NCBI GenBank assembly: GCA_017854485.1
Contig: JAFMHN010000012.1
Coordinates: 1-35,461 of the forward strand
From: Aquiluna sp.
Lineage (GTDB): Bacteria; Actinomycetota; Actinomycetes; Actinomycetales; Microbacteriaceae
Reading direction: 5' to 3'
Length of the DNA: 35,461 bases
The translations under genes and the position numbers were made by a program. The notes under the pieces are model-generated. The model was not told the DNA's origin and ran no database searches. It saw only the letters and a program-made list of their open reading frames with translations. Of the stretch, positions 26,288 through 35,461 are shown one piece after another. Position 1 is the stretch's first letter. The number at the start of each line of letters is the position of its first letter.

Positions 26288-27793
26288 ATGACAAAAATTA
26301 CCGCACCAACCACTACTGCGCAGGGCGCTGAAGTCCGGGTTAGATTCTGCCCGAGTCCGACTGGAACCCCGCACGTTGGACTGATTCGCACCGCGCTGTT
26401 CAACTGGGCCTATGCCAGAAAAACCGGCGGCAAATTCATCTTCCGAATCGAAGACACCGATGCCAATCGTGACTCTGAGGAGAGCTACGAACAGCTTGTT
26501 TCAGCGCTTCAGTGGCTGGGTATCGACTGGGACGAGGGAATCGATGTCGGCGGCCCAAATGAGCCATATCGTCAGTCGCAAAGAAGCGACATTTACCTGG
26601 ATGTAGTTGAAAAGCTAAAGGCATCGGGACACCTCTACGAGAGTTTTCTAACTGGTGAGGAGATCGAGGCCCGAAACATCGCCAATGATCGAGCCGTTCA
26701 GCTTGGTTACGACAACTCCGAGCGCGATCTGACCGAGGAAGCCCGTGCTGCGTACCGGGCCGAAGGCAGGCAGCCGGCACTGCGGCTGCGAGTACCGGAT
26801 CAAGACATTACGTTCACTGACTTGGTTCGTGGAGAGATCACCTTCCCAGCCGGTTCCTTCCCCGACTTCGTAGTGGTTCGACCAGGTGGAGCTCCGCTCT
26901 ACACGCTTGTGAACCCGGTCGACGATGCACTCATGGGAGTCACTCACGTGTTGCGCGGTGAGGATCTACTGTCTTCAACTCCGCGCCAGATAGCGCTTTA
27001 TAACGCGCTCTATGAGGCTGGGGTTGCCAAGTTCATTCCCCACTTCGGTCACCTGCCGTTTGTGATGGGCGAGGGCAATAAAAAACTTTCGAAGCGAAAC
27101 CCGGAGAGCAACCTGTTCTTGCATCGCGACCGCGGCTTCATCCCCGAGGGACTGCTGAACTACCTGGCCCTGTTGGGTTGGTCAATTTCTGCAGATCGCG
27201 ACATCTTCTCGATGGCAGAGATGTGTGCCAATTTTGAGGTCACTGACGTCAACCCAAACCCTGCCAGGTTTGATCAGAAGAAGGCGGAGGCGATCAACTC
27301 CGCTCACATTCGCCTTCTCACGGACGAAGACTTTATGAGCCGGGTTCTTCCCTATTTGCAGTCCGCTGGCGTCATTGGCGCAACGGTGACAGAGCACCAA
27401 GCCGAGGTTTTGGCAAAGCTTGCTCCATTGACCAAGGAGCGCGTGACCGTCTTGAGCGACGTAGTTGGAATGATCGAGTTCATGTTCGTAGCCGATCAGG
27501 ACCTATCAATCGATGAGGATGCCGAGAAGCAGCTACCTGAAAATGCAGCTGAAATTGTTAGTGCAGCCATCTTGGCAATCAAGGACCTGCCTGATTTCAG
27601 CACCGAAGCGCTGCAGCAAGCACTCAGCGACGCTCTGGTGGAAGGCCTAGGGGAGAAGCCCCGTAACGCCTTTGGGCCGGTTAGAACGGCTATCAGCGGT
27701 AGAAGGGTTAGCCCTCCGCTATTTGAGTGCATGGAGATCTTGGGAAAGCAAAGCTCACTAGCTCGACTGGAGGCATTTGCTCAATCCCACTAG
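26288..27793 (+). CDS. gltX: glutamate-tRNA ligase
   Basis: A 501-residue class I synthetase. The HIGH-type motif reads [20 protein letters not shown] near residue 22, and the KMSKS-type loop reads KKLSKRNPE (about residue 260). The C-terminal anticodon-binding helices are complete. In most actinobacteria this enzyme also charges tRNA-Gln with glutamate, which GatCAB then amidates; the tRNA-Gln gene follows 29 nt later. ATG at 26288. Confidence 0.96.
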   Translation: MTKITAPTTTAQGAEVRVRFCPSPTGTPHVGLIRTALFNWAYARKTGGKFIFRIEDTDANRDSEESYEQLVSALQWLGIDWDEGIDVGGPNEPYRQSQRSDIYLDVVEKLKASGHLYESFLTGEEIEARNIANDRAVQLGYDNSERDLTEEARAAYRAEGRQPALRLRVPDQDITFTDLVRGEITFPAGSFPDFVVVRPGGAPLYTLVNPVDDALMGVTHVLRGEDLLSSTPRQIALYNALYEAGVAKFIPHFGHLPFVMGEGNKKLSKRNPESNLFLHRDRGFIPEGLLNYLALLGWSISADRDIFSMAEMCANFEVTDVNPNPARFDQKKAEAINSAHIRLLTDEDFMSRVLPYLQSAGVIGATVTEHQAEVLAKLAPLTKERVTVLSDVVGMIEFMFVADQDLSIDEDAEKQLPENAAEIVSAAILAIKDLPDFSTEALQQALSDALVEGLGEKPRNAFGPVRTAISGRRVSPPLFECMEILGKQSSLARLEAFAQSH

Positions 27794-27822
27794 GATAGGA
27801 CCTCGGGTCTAGGCCCGACCCT

Positions 27823-27894
27823 TGGGGTATGGTGTAATTGGCAACACGGATGATTCTGGTTCATTTGTTCTTGGTTCGAGTCCAGGTACCCCAG
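27823..27894 (+). tRNA. tRNA-Gln (anticodon CUG)
   Basis: The acceptor TGGGGTA (27823-27829) pairs with TACCCCA (27887-27893); the discriminator is G27894. The anticodon stem GATGA/TCATT encloses TTCTGGT with anticodon CTG. CCA is not encoded (the next bases are CAA). It follows gltX and may be co-transcribed with it. Confidence 0.95.
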
Positions 27895-27915
27895 CAAGAC
27901 GCAGCAGGAGCGTAG

Positions 27916-28299
27916 ATGTTAGACGCCTTTTCAGCTTGGTTTCTAGTTTTCGCCTTTATTTCCACAGCCCTTTTTCAGGTCGCGATTGTTCTCGGAGCAC
28001 CGCTTGGTGAGTACTCCTATGGTGGTCAAGCCGCTGGCAAACTTTCACGCCGCCTGCGCGCAACCAGTATTTTTTCGGTGATTGTGATGCTCGGGCTGGC
28101 GGGTCACTGCTTAGCCCAAGTCGGTGTTTTTCAGCCGCTTTTTGATGGGCAGTTCAATCAAATTGGTAACTGGGCGATGGTCGTCTTTTGCGCTTTATCA
28201 GCCATTCTGAACAACATCACCAAAAGCATGAAAGAGCGCCGGCTCTGGGGTCCAGTGACCCTCGCCATGCTGGCTGCATCGCTGGTAGTGGCAATCTAG
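27916..28299 (+). CDS. four-helix membrane protein, unknown
   Basis: A 127-residue membrane protein with about four helices (residues 6-28, 49-70, 82-98, 108-126) and a basic loop (KLSRRLRATS). I do not recognise the family. ATG at 27916 with GCAGGAG 6 nt upstream. It begins 21 nt after tRNA-Gln. Its stop TAG overlaps that of the converging metallo-hydrolase in CTAG (28296-28299). Confidence 0.75.
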   Translation: MLDAFSAWFLVFAFISTALFQVAIVLGAPLGEYSYGGQAAGKLSRRLRATSIFSVIVMLGLAGHCLAQVGVFQPLFDGQFNQIGNWAMVVFCALSAILNNITKSMKERRLWGPVTLAMLAASLVVAI

Positions 28300-28931
28300 A
28301 TTTCTAAAACCTGCCCCGGCTCTAGGTAAACAAACTCGCCTCCGAATTTCTCAGTTACTTCCCGAACCCGAGCATTTTGCAGCGCGTGTCCATTTTGATT
28401 TAGCAGACCGTTGTGGGTTGGGAAGGCTTGCTTCGGCTTTATGGCAGCGACAAAGTCCATAACATCCGAAATCTTCAGCCACGGCGCACTGGTTGGGCAG
28501 GCCAGCACCTGAACTGGTGAATCCGGAATGGTGTAGCTGTCACCCGGGTAATAGAGCTTGCTGTTGACCATCACGCCCAAATTTTCAACCAGGGCAATGC
28601 TGCGATGAATTTCTTGGTGCAGGTAGCCATAGAAATCAAGAACAAAGCCCCCAAGTTCATAGTGGTCTCCGTGATAAGCGAGAGTCACTGGAAGGCCAGC
28701 GAGCTTGGTTGCAACTTCAGGGGGACCGAAGATCACAGCTTCCGGGTTTGATTTCAGGATCGTTTGGATGTGTGGCAAGAAGCTGTGGTCGTCGTGGACG
28801 TGAGTCAGGCAAACCGCAATCACGTTTTCAAAATCCGGCAATTTTTCCTGATACATTCCGGGGTCTATTAAAACCGTGCCGGAATCCAAGACCAGTTCCA
28901 GAAGTGCGTGGCTGTGCTTGATGATTTTCAT
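28296..28931 (-). CDS. metallo-beta-lactamase-fold hydrolase
   Basis: A 211-residue MBL-fold protein. The metal motif LTHVHDDH has His44, His46, Asp48 and His49; later candidate ligands are in YYPGDSYTIP and FPTHNGLL. It resembles the UlaG-like branch of small cytoplasmic MBL hydrolases. The ATG at 28931 has AGGAGAG upstream. It is divergent from the diacylglycerol-kinase-like gene. The substrate is unknown. Confidence 0.88.
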   Translation of the reverse strand: MKIIKHSHALLELVLDSGTVLIDPGMYQEKLPDFENVIAVCLTHVHDDHSFLPHIQTILKSNPEAVIFGPPEVATKLAGLPVTLAYHGDHYELGGFVLDFYGYLHQEIHRSIALVENLGVMVNSKLYYPGDSYTIPDSPVQVLACPTSAPWLKISDVMDFVAAIKPKQAFPTHNGLLNQNGHALQNARVREVTEKFGGEFVYLEPGQVLEI

Positions 28932-28983
28932 GTCTCTCCTGAAAGCAGTCTATGTTTATCTTGTTCAGTGAAAGGTAGTGCCA

Positions 28984-29877
28984 ATGAAGCCACTTGGAGT
29001 AATTCTTAATCCTCAGGCCAATCGTGGCGGTGCCAAGCTAGTGGGCCAGGCAGCGTTTGAGCATTTTGCCGAGGCTGGAATTCCGGTGGTGAACCTTTCC
29101 GGCGAGACGGCTACCGAGGCCGTCAAAAAAGCCGAGCAAATGATTAGGTCGCAGGACCTATCTGGAATTGTGGCAATTGGTGGCGATGGCACCAGCCAGC
29201 TGGGTGTGAACCTCGCGGTCCCGAACCAGCTTCCACTGGGGCTGATCCCAGCCGGAAGCGGCAATGATCAAGTCAGAGAGCTTGGCATTTCGCTGACTGA
29301 GCCCAAAGCTGCGGTTGAAAACATCGTTGCTTCGCTTGATTCGCCAAAAAGAGTTGATGCGATGAAGGTCAGCGTTTCCGGGAGGGATTTTTGGTCAATC
29401 GGTTCAATTTCTGCTGGGTTTGATGCGCTTTGCGCAACCAGGGCAAATTCGCTCAAGTGGCCCAAGGGCCCCAACAGTTATGTCGCAGCACTATTACTGG
29501 AGTTGCCCTCTTTTGAGGCCATCGAATATCACCTAGACATTGATGGTGAGAAGCGAGTAGTTGAGGCAATGCTTTGTGGTGTGGCAAACGTAAAGAACTT
29601 TGGGGGCGGAATGAAGATTTCTCCGAGTTCTGACTTTACCGACGGTGAGCTCGAGGTTTTTATGCTGCATAAGGTCTCCAGGGCCAGGCTGCTTCGGATC
29701 TTTCCGACTGTTTATAAGGGAAACCACATTAGATTTCCGGAGATTGAAATCTTCAAGGCCAAGTCAATAAAGATCTCAAATGATTCCTTTCCAGTGACCT
29801 GCGATGGGGAACTTGTGGGGAATGCTCCATTTGCCGCTGAGGTCCATCCGGGAGCGCTCAGATTGCTCAGTCTTTAG
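28984..29877 (+). CDS. diacylglycerol kinase family lipid kinase
   Basis: A 297-residue DAGK-catalytic-domain protein. Motifs are VILNPQANRGGAK (residues 6-18), GGDGT (66-70) and PAGSGND (89-95), followed by the beta-sandwich with CGVANVKNFGGGMKISP. Bacterial members phosphorylate diacylglycerol or related lipids at the membrane face. The ATG at 28984 is preferred because AAAGG lies 8 nt upstream; a GTG at 28978 is too close to it. It precedes tRNA-Glu by 46 nt. Confidence 0.9.
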   Translation: MKPLGVILNPQANRGGAKLVGQAAFEHFAEAGIPVVNLSGETATEAVKKAEQMIRSQDLSGIVAIGGDGTSQLGVNLAVPNQLPLGLIPAGSGNDQVRELGISLTEPKAAVENIVASLDSPKRVDAMKVSVSGRDFWSIGSISAGFDALCATRANSLKWPKGPNSYVAALLLELPSFEAIEYHLDIDGEKRVVEAMLCGVANVKNFGGGMKISPSSDFTDGELEVFMLHKVSRARLLRIFPTVYKGNHIRFPEIEIFKAKSIKISNDSFPVTCDGELVGNAPFAAEVHPGALRLLSL

Positions 29878-29923
29878 ATTGCTAAGGGACGGGATTTATG
29901 GCAGACTTCTGAAGTTGCTTTTC

Positions 29924-29996
29924 GGCCCCATCGTTTAGCGGCCTAGGACACTGCCCTCTCACGGCAGCGGCGCGGGTTCGAATCCCGCTGGGGTCA
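29924..29996 (+). tRNA. tRNA-Glu (anticodon CUC)
   Basis: The acceptor GGCCCCA (29924-29930) pairs with TGGGGTC (29989-29995), with one G-U pair; the discriminator is A29996. The anticodon stem CTGCC/GGCAG encloses CTCTCAC with anticodon CTC. The T arm GCGGG-TTCGAAT-CCCGC is intact. CCA is not encoded. An intrinsic terminator follows. Confidence 0.95.
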
Positions 29997-30001
29997 CAAA
30001 T

Positions 30002-30041
30002 ATCGCTCTCGAAGGCAAAAACCTTCTAGGGCGATTTTTTT
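30002..30041 (+). terminator. intrinsic terminator after tRNA-Glu
   Basis: ATCGCTCTCGAAGG (30002-30015) pairs with CCTTCTAGGGCGAT (30022-30035) with one mismatch and one G-U pair, followed by Ts to 30041. The stop codon of the converging MFS gene lies in the T run. Confidence 0.92.
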
Positions 30042-31275
30042 ATCGCCACTTTCTGGAAAAACTAGTTGCCAGAACGATAAACACCACTGGAATCAGCGCC
30101 ATTGCGTTTAGTCCACCGAAGGTGAATAGGGTCAGGATTCCTCCGGCAACAGCTCCACCAAATGCACCGGAGAGGTTCATCAGTGAGTCGCTGAAGCCCT
30201 GGACCTTGGTTCTTTGGCCAGTTGCAAGAGTTTCACTCAAAAGTGCGCTGGCGGCGACTGTGGAGCCAGACCAACCAAGGCCCAACAGAAATAGCCCCAA
30301 AAGCACAGCGTAAAAATCGCCTTGCCAGAAACCGGAAATCGCCAACGAGGTGATGAATACCAACTGACTTCCCACAATTATTGGCACCGCGCTGAATCGG
30401 TCTGTCAGCCAACCAAATACAGGAGAAAATGCATACATTCCAGCGATGTGCAGGGAAATGGTGAAGCCAACCTCCGCCAAGGAGTGACCCTCTGCACTTA
30501 GGTGCGCTGGGGTCATTGACATGACCGACACCATCACCATGTGGCTTAGGGCAATTGTCAAAACCGCGTAGCCAGCAATCGGAAATTCCTTGATTACGGC
30601 AATCGCATCCCTAAGTCCGCCGGATTTGCGATTTGGGGAAAGCCCAGCGATGTCCCTGGCAACAATTAGTGGATCAGGGCGAAGACCAAACCAGAAAACC
30701 AGGGTGGAGCTCAGCTGCGCAGCAATGGTGAACAAGAACGGCCCGGAAAGGTGCGGCATGCCAAAGCTGAGGCCAAGCGCTTCGCCAGGGGCAATCAAGT
30801 TCGGTCCGATTACAGCGCCGAGGGTCGTGGCCCAGACCACAAATGACAGGTCTTTGCCCTTGGGTTTCCCGGTGGGAATATCCGCCGCGGCAAATCGAGC
30901 CTGGAGCGAAACCGCAGAGCCGGCGCCAAGCAGCATCAGGGCTACTATCTCAACAGCAAAAGACTGGGCGTAGGTGGCCGTAATCATGAGCGAGGCACCC
31001 AGAATGGCCAAGAAGGCGCCAAAAGCCAGTGCAACCCGTCTACCTCTTCGGAATGCCAGGTTTGCAAGCGGGATGGCAGCAGCAGCAGATCCAAGGGTGC
31101 TCAGGGTCGCCGCAGCACCCGACCAGGCAGTTGTTCCGGAGAGCTCAACGGCCAGCAGTGCTCCAACTGAAAGCGTTGCCCCAAGCCCGAAACCACCAAG
31201 GGCTTGACCTAGGGCCAGAACCTTGACGGTACGCCTCTGTAGAGTTTCTAGACCCTGTTCACTAAACTGACTCAC
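30040..31275 (-). CDS. MFS transporter
   Basis: A 411-residue, about 12-helix major facilitator. Typical signs are the basic loop FRRGRRVALAFG between early helices, the central cytoplasmic loop (IVARDIAGLSPNRKSGG) and the second-half loop FGWLTDRFSAVP. The substrate is unknown. I place the start at GTG 31275, because the frame extended to 31341 overlaps the leuC start; TATTCT lies 6 nt upstream of the GTG, so it may be leaderless. An inverted repeat, CCGCTA/TAGCGG (31275-31291), overlaps that -10 box and could bind a regulator. It converges on tRNA-Glu. Confidence 0.9.
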   Translation of the reverse strand: MSQFSEQGLETLQRRTVKVLALGQALGGFGLGATLSVGALLAVELSGTTAWSGAAATLSTLGSAAAAIPLANLAFRRGRRVALAFGAFLAILGASLMITATYAQSFAVEIVALMLLGAGSAVSLQARFAAADIPTGKPKGKDLSFVVWATTLGAVIGPNLIAPGEALGLSFGMPHLSGPFLFTIAAQLSSTLVFWFGLRPDPLIVARDIAGLSPNRKSGGLRDAIAVIKEFPIAGYAVLTIALSHMVMVSVMSMTPAHLSAEGHSLAEVGFTISLHIAGMYAFSPVFGWLTDRFSAVPIIVGSQLVFITSLAISGFWQGDFYAVLLGLFLLGLGWSGSTVAASALLSETLATGQRTKVQGFSDSLMNLSGAFGGAVAGGILTLFTFGGLNAMALIPVVFIVLATSFSRKWR

Positions 31276-31291
31276 CGCTAAAGAATAGCGG
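31275..31291. promoter_or_regulatory. inverted repeat between MFS gene and leuC
   Basis: CCGCTA (31275-31280) and TAGCGG (31286-31291) form a perfect 6-base inverted repeat around AAGAA. It covers the -10 region of the MFS gene and lies 44 bases before the leuC ATG. A candidate operator. Confidence 0.35.
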
Positions 31292-31334
31292 TTTGAGATA
31301 AAGTAGTGGTTTACGCAATCGCGAGGTGGAGAAA

Positions 31335-32750
31335 ATGTCAAATAAGCCCCTAACCCTGGCTGAAAAGCTATGGAGAGACCACCTTGTGGTCAAGGGAGAA
31401 AACGGCGCCCCAGATCTTCTCTACATTGATCTCCACCTAATTCACGAGGTAACCAGCCCCCAGGCTTTCGATGGGCTCCGCCTTGCTGGACGAGGCATCA
31501 GGCGCAAAGACCTGACAATCGCCACAGAGGACCACAACACGCCAACTGCCGACATTCACCTTCCGATTGCTGATGCGACCTCCAGGGCTCAGGTCCAGGC
31601 GCTTAGAGACAACACCGCAGAATACGGAGTCAGGATTCACTCGCTGGGGGATAAGAACCAGGGAATTGTTCACGTTGTTGGTCCGCAGCTGGGACTCACG
31701 ATGCCGGGCCTCACCGTTGTTTGTGGCGACTCCCACACCTCAACTCACGGCGCTTTCGGCGCCCTGGCCATGGGAATTGGAACCAGCGAAGTCGAACACG
31801 TGCTTGCCACTCAAACCCTTCCGCTGCAGCCATTTAAGACCATGGCGATCAATGTCGAGGGAACGCTTCGTCCGGGCGTTAGCGCCAAGGACATCATTTT
31901 GGCGGTGATTGCCAAGATCTCGACCGGTGGTGGTCAGGGGTATGTTCTTGAATACCGCGGTAGTGCAATCAGGGCTCTGTCCATGGAGGGTCGAATGACC
32001 ATCTGTAACATGTCGATCGAGGCCGGTGCCAGAGCGGGATTGATCGCTCCTGACCAGACAACTTTTGATTACCTCAAGGGTCGCCCCCACGCACCTGAAG
32101 GTGCTGATTGGGATCAGGCATTAGCGGACTGGAGTGACCTAGTTACCGATGACGGGGCCGTATTTGATAAAGAAGTTTTCATTGACGCTGACACCCTGGA
32201 CCCTTTCGTAACCTGGGGAACCAACCCCGGCCAGGGCGTGTCTCTAATGGACAGCGTTCCTGACCCAGAGAGCTTTAGCGATCCAAGCCAAAGGGCGGCT
32301 GCTCAAAAAGCCCTTGATTACATGGACCTGAAGGCCGGCACCAAAATGAAGGACATTCAGGTTGACACCGTCTTTCTTGGGTCTTGCACCAACGCTCGCA
32401 TCGAGGATCTGCGAGCCGCAGCCGAGATCATTGAGGGCAAAACCAAGGCCCCCAACATTCGGATGATGGTGGTACCCGGTTCTGCCAGGGTTCGGCTCCA
32501 GGCTGAAGCAGAAGGACTAGACAAGATTTTCAAGGACTTTGGAGCAGACTGGCGTTTTGCCGGTTGCTCAATGTGTTTGGGAATGAACCCGGACCAGTTG
32601 GCTCCTGGTGAGCGAGCTGCATCGACTTCCAATAGGAATTTCGAGGGGCGCCAGGGCAAGGGTGCAAGAACTCACCTCGTTTCTCCCATGGTTGCTGCCG
32701 CAACCGCAATCCGGGGCACGCTTTCGGCCCCTGCAGATTTGGAGCAGTAA
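31335..32750 (+). CDS. leuC: isopropylmalate isomerase, large subunit
   Basis: A 471-residue aconitase-family subunit of leucine synthesis. The [4Fe-4S] cysteines lie in [13 protein letters not shown] and in [34 protein letters not shown] is the substrate segment. ATG 31335 is chosen because GAGGTGGAG lies a few bases upstream; GTG 31326 lies inside that site. It overlaps leuD by one base (TAATG, 32748-32752), so the two subunits are coupled. Confidence 0.96.
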   Translation: MSNKPLTLAEKLWRDHLVVKGENGAPDLLYIDLHLIHEVTSPQAFDGLRLAGRGIRRKDLTIATEDHNTPTADIHLPIADATSRAQVQALRDNTAEYGVRIHSLGDKNQGIVHVVGPQLGLTMPGLTVVCGDSHTSTHGAFGALAMGIGTSEVEHVLATQTLPLQPFKTMAINVEGTLRPGVSAKDIILAVIAKISTGGGQGYVLEYRGSAIRALSMEGRMTICNMSIEAGARAGLIAPDQTTFDYLKGRPHAPEGADWDQALADWSDLVTDDGAVFDKEVFIDADTLDPFVTWGTNPGQGVSLMDSVPDPESFSDPSQRAAAQKALDYMDLKAGTKMKDIQVDTVFLGSCTNARIEDLRAAAEIIEGKTKAPNIRMMVVPGSARVRLQAEAEGLDKIFKDFGADWRFAGCSMCLGMNPDQLAPGERAASTSNRNFEGRQGKGARTHLVSPMVAAATAIRGTLSAPADLEQ

Positions 32751-33352
32751 TGGAAAAGATCTCTAATTTCACCGGTATTGCAGCTCCACTAAAGCTGAGC
32801 AATGTCGATACCGACCAGATCATCCCAGCGGTTTTCCTAAAGCGCATCACCAAGACTGGCTTTGAAGACGGCCTGTTCGCTAACTGGCGCCAAAAAGAAG
32901 ATTTTGTTCTAAATCAGGAGCCATATCAGAACGCCTCAGTTTTGATCACCGGTTCAGACTTTGGCACCGGATCCTCCAGAGAGCATGCGGTCTGGGCGCT
33001 GAAGGACTATGGCTTCAAGGCTGTCTTCAGCTCCAAGTTCGCCGACATTTTCCTTGGGAATTCTGGAAAGCAGGGGCTTATTGCAGGTGTTATCTCTGAG
33101 GCCGACACCGAAAAGCTGTGGAAATTGATTGATGAAAACCCCGGCGTGGAGGTTGAGGTTGACCTGCCGTCTCAGGAGATTCGGCTTGGCGCTGAGGTGG
33201 TCTCATTCGATATCGACGAATACACTAAGTGGCGTCTCACTGAAGGGTTAGACGACATTGGAATAACCCTTCAAAACGAAGCGGCGATTGCGGCTTACGA
33301 GGCGAAAAGAGAGTCTTGGAAGCCCAAGACTCTCCCAGCCAAAGGAGTTTGA
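32750..33352 (+). CDS. leuD: isopropylmalate isomerase, small subunit
   Basis: A 200-residue small subunit that completes the active site with LeuC. The conserved segment [19 protein letters not shown] is present, as is the N-terminal [17 protein letters not shown] at 32750 overlaps the leuC stop. It is followed without a gap by murA. Confidence 0.96.
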   Translation: MEKISNFTGIAAPLKLSNVDTDQIIPAVFLKRITKTGFEDGLFANWRQKEDFVLNQEPYQNASVLITGSDFGTGSSREHAVWALKDYGFKAVFSSKFADIFLGNSGKQGLIAGVISEADTEKLWKLIDENPGVEVEVDLPSQEIRLGAEVVSFDIDEYTKWRLTEGLDDIGITLQNEAAIAAYEAKRESWKPKTLPAKGV

Positions 33353-34669
33353 TTGAGCCGGATCACCATTGAAGGCGGCAAGCCACTAAAGGGGCGAGTC
33401 GACCTCAAGGGAGCAAAGAACCTGGTCACAAAAGCAATGGTGGCTGCGTTGCTTGGTGAAACCCCGTCAACCCTGTTGGATGTTCCGCACATTTCCGATG
33501 TTGAGGTCGTGCAGGGGCTACTGAAGCTCCACGGCGTGATAATCACTCACGATGATAAAACCGGCGACATGGTCCTTGACCCCTCAAAGGTTGAGCAAGC
33601 GCACATGGCTGACATTGATACCCACGCTGGCTCGTCTAGGATTCCAATCTTGTTCTGTGGTCCGCTGCTGCATCGCCTAGGGGAAGCTTTTATCCCGGGC
33701 CTGGGTGGTTGCGAGATTGGCGATCGCCCAGTTGATTTTCACTTCGACGTGCTGCGTCAATTCGGGGCGGTTATTGAAAAACTTCCTACCGGAACCAGGC
33801 TTAGTGCTCCCGATGGTTTGGTTGGGGCCAAGATTGACCTCCCATACCCGTCGGTTGGTGCCACCGAGCAGGTGCTGCTATCAGCGACCACCGCCAAGGG
33901 CTTGACCGAGCTGCGGGGAGCGGCAATTGAGCCAGAGATTATCGACCTGATTGCAATCTTGCAGAAAATGGGTGCGATCATCTCGGTTGATACTGACCGT
34001 GTGATTCGGATCGAGGGCGTGAAGGCACTCAAGGGCTACACCCACAAGGCTCTGTTTGACAGAAACGAAGCTGCCTCCTGGGCTGCTGCGGCGCTGGCAA
34101 CCAAGGGCGACATATTTGTCGGTGGTGCCAAGCAGGTCGAGATGATGACCTTCCTAAACACCTACCGGAAAGTGGGCGGGGAATTTGAGATTGAGCCGGA
34201 TGGAATCCGCTTTTTCCACCCTGGCTCGCCACTGCAGCCGGTAGTGATTGAAACCGACGTCCACCCGGGTTTCATGACCGATTGGCAGCAGCCGCTAGTG
34301 GTTGCGCTGACTCAGGCCGAGGGGCTTTCAATCGTGCACGAGACTGTCTACGAGAACCGCTTCGGCTTTACCGATGCCCTGAACCAAATGGGTGCTCAAA
34401 TTCAGATTTACCGTGAGTGTCTAGGTGGAACACCTTGCCGATTTGGTCAGCGCAACTTCAACCACTCAGCGGTTATTTCTGGGCCCACCAAGTTGCACGC
34501 CGCCGATATTCGGGTTCCGGATTTGCGTGGCGGCTTCTCGCACGTTGTGGCGGCGTTGGCGGCCGAGGGAAGATCGACAGTTTCAAACGTGCAGTTGATT
34601 TCCAGGGGTTATGAGCGCTTCATAGATAAGCTTGCTGCACTTGGGGCCGACTTCACAGTTGAGGGCTGA
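33353..34669 (+). CDS. murA: UDP-N-acetylglucosamine enolpyruvyl transferase
   Basis: A 438-residue MurA, the first step of peptidoglycan precursor synthesis. KN at 22-23 and the catalytic loop PGLGGCEIGDRPVDFH are visible; Cys120 is the residue that fosfomycin attacks. Mycobacteria carry aspartate there, so this enzyme is expected to be of the fosfomycin-sensitive kind. TTG start at 33353 with AAAGGAG upstream, immediately after the leuD stop. It is followed 2 nt later by plsC. Confidence 0.95.
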   Translation: MSRITIEGGKPLKGRVDLKGAKNLVTKAMVAALLGETPSTLLDVPHISDVEVVQGLLKLHGVIITHDDKTGDMVLDPSKVEQAHMADIDTHAGSSRIPILFCGPLLHRLGEAFIPGLGGCEIGDRPVDFHFDVLRQFGAVIEKLPTGTRLSAPDGLVGAKIDLPYPSVGATEQVLLSATTAKGLTELRGAAIEPEIIDLIAILQKMGAIISVDTDRVIRIEGVKALKGYTHKALFDRNEAASWAAAALATKGDIFVGGAKQVEMMTFLNTYRKVGGEFEIEPDGIRFFHPGSPLQPVVIETDVHPGFMTDWQQPLVVALTQAEGLSIVHETVYENRFGFTDALNQMGAQIQIYRECLGGTPCRFGQRNFNHSAVISGPTKLHAADIRVPDLRGGFSHVVAALAAEGRSTVSNVQLISRGYERFIDKLAALGADFTVEG

Positions 34670-34671
34670 TA

Positions 34672-35436
34672 ATGACCGAACACTCAGTTCCAATCGTTCC
34701 TGGCAAGGAACATAGCTGGCAGTTTCGACTTGTGGCATTCTTTCTCGCGCCACTATTGCGCCTGTTGTTCAACATAAAGACCACTGGGGTGGAAAACCTA
34801 CCCAAGGGCGGTTACATCCTGGTTGGAAACCATGTCAGCTATCTAGATCCTTTTGCTTTTGCTTATTCGGTCTACATCCACATGAAAAGAGTTCCGCACT
34901 ACCTGGCAAAAGAATCCATTTTCAGGATTCCTGTTATCGGCAAGCTGCTTCCAAAAGTTGGGCAGATCCCTGTGTATCGAACTGGCCGATCAAACGATGA
35001 GCCACTCAGAGCAGCCAAGGAGTTTTTGGCGGCAGGTCAGGTAGTGGTTGTATTCCCCGAGGGAACTTTGACTCGTGACCCAAATCTGTGGCCAATGCGC
35101 GGCAAGAGTGGGGCGATTCGACTTGCCATCGAGCTCGGATTGCCGGTCGTTCCAGCAGCTCACTGGGGTGTTGAGAAAGTGCTTGGCAATTACTCTAAAA
35201 AGTTCCGACCAAATCCGTTCCATGTTGTCAATGTTCGAATTGGCAAGCCAATGCATTTTGAAGAGCTTCGAAAAGACGGAGTCACCAACAAGGAGCTTGC
35301 CGAGGCTACCGACAAAATAATGAAACAGGTAGCCGCACTGGTTGGACAAATGAGAAACGAAGAGCCGCCAAAAACGCTCTGGGACCCAACCGCATCCGGC
35401 CAAACGGAAACTGGAAACTTCAGGAAAGACAAATGA
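34672..35436 (+). CDS. plsC: 1-acylglycerol-3-phosphate acyltransferase
   Basis: A 254-residue LPLAT-family acyltransferase that makes phosphatidic acid. The catalytic NHVSYLD (HX4D; His54, Asp59) and the FPEGT motif (128-132) are present after an N-terminal hydrophobic stretch (about 19-34). ATG at 34672 lies just after the murA stop. Its stop overlaps the next start by 4 nt (ATGA, 35433-35436). Confidence 0.92.
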   Translation: MTEHSVPIVPGKEHSWQFRLVAFFLAPLLRLLFNIKTTGVENLPKGGYILVGNHVSYLDPFAFAYSVYIHMKRVPHYLAKESIFRIPVIGKLLPKVGQIPVYRTGRSNDEPLRAAKEFLAAGQVVVVFPEGTLTRDPNLWPMRGKSGAIRLAIELGLPVVPAAHWGVEKVLGNYSKKFRPNPFHVVNVRIGKPMHFEELRKDGVTNKELAEATDKIMKQVAALVGQMRNEEPPKTLWDPTASGQTETGNFRKDK

Positions 35437-35461
35437 CCAAGATTGCGGTGATGGGAGCTGG
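35433..35461 (+). CDS. gpsA: start of glycerol-3-phosphate dehydrogenase (cut by window)
   Basis: Only the first nine codons are present, reading MTKIAVMGAG with the last codon incomplete. This is the Rossmann start usual for GpsA, and GpsA commonly follows PlsC in actinobacteria. Identification is by this start and by context. Confidence 0.6.

Noticed and set aside
27805-27822. GGGTC/GACCC hairpin before tRNA-Gln as a terminator of gltX
   Set aside because: The stem is only 5 base pairs and there is no T run after it.

Overview
The window reads as a compact chromosome segment from an actinobacterium of moderate GC (about half, by eye), most likely a small-genome member of Microbacteriaceae such as the freshwater Luna lineage (Rhodoluna/Aquiluna type). 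This placement is inference. It rests on a WhiB1-type iron-sulfur protein beside a PdtaS-type histidine kinase, the split actinobacterial carotenoid cyclase CrtYe/CrtYf with CrtEb, frequent TTG starts, very short intergenic gaps, and an ilvBNC-serA-leuB-gltX-leuCD order that from memory matches Mycobacterium (Rv2987c to Rv3003c region; pdtaS/whiB1 = Rv3220c/Rv3219).

Layout. 1-2109: an unknown protein, a SAF-domain (CpaB-like) membrane protein and a CpaE/MinD-like ATPase, leading into pdtaS (2121-3551), which converges on whiB1 (3548-3802, minus). 3900-9400: an accessory stretch with small membrane proteins, two bcp peroxiredoxins each next to a LysE-superfamily exporter, tRNA-Lys(CUU), a zinc-ribbon protein, a PLP-dependent C-S lyase type enzyme and a SprT-like protein. 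9385-13313 (minus): a carotenoid operon crtB-crtI-crtYe-crtYf-crtEb with all four junctions overlapping by 4 nt. 13353-18391: ilvD, ilvB, ilvN, ilvC, closed by a strong terminator, then a 39-residue cysteine-rich protein and serA. 20289-23330: a persulfide/sulfur module (CsoR/CstR-family repressor, two single-domain rhodaneses, a CoA-disulfide-reductase-rhodanese fusion, and a divergent rhodanese lipoprotein) around a perfect C5G5 palindrome that fits a CsoR-family operator. 23391-27793: leuB, ilvE, an FAH-family protein and gltX, followed by tRNA-Gln(CUG). 27916-30041: small membrane protein, metallo-hydrolase, diacylglycerol-kinase-like protein, tRNA-Glu(CUC) and terminator. 30040-35461: an MFS transporter (minus), then leuC-leuD-murA-plsC-gpsA (gpsA cut by the window edge).

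How it works together. Most of the window is branched-chain amino acid synthesis: ilvBN, ilvC, ilvD and ilvE for the common pathway, leuB and leuCD for leucine. leuA and ilvA are not here. The crt operon turns geranylgeranyl diphosphate into lycopene and then a cyclised, possibly C50, carotenoid; crtE is not here. The most system-like accessory region is the persulfide module, whose repressor lacks the copper-binding histidine of CsoR and so looks like a CstR-type persulfide sensor. No insertion sequence, phage, CRISPR array or rRNA was seen.
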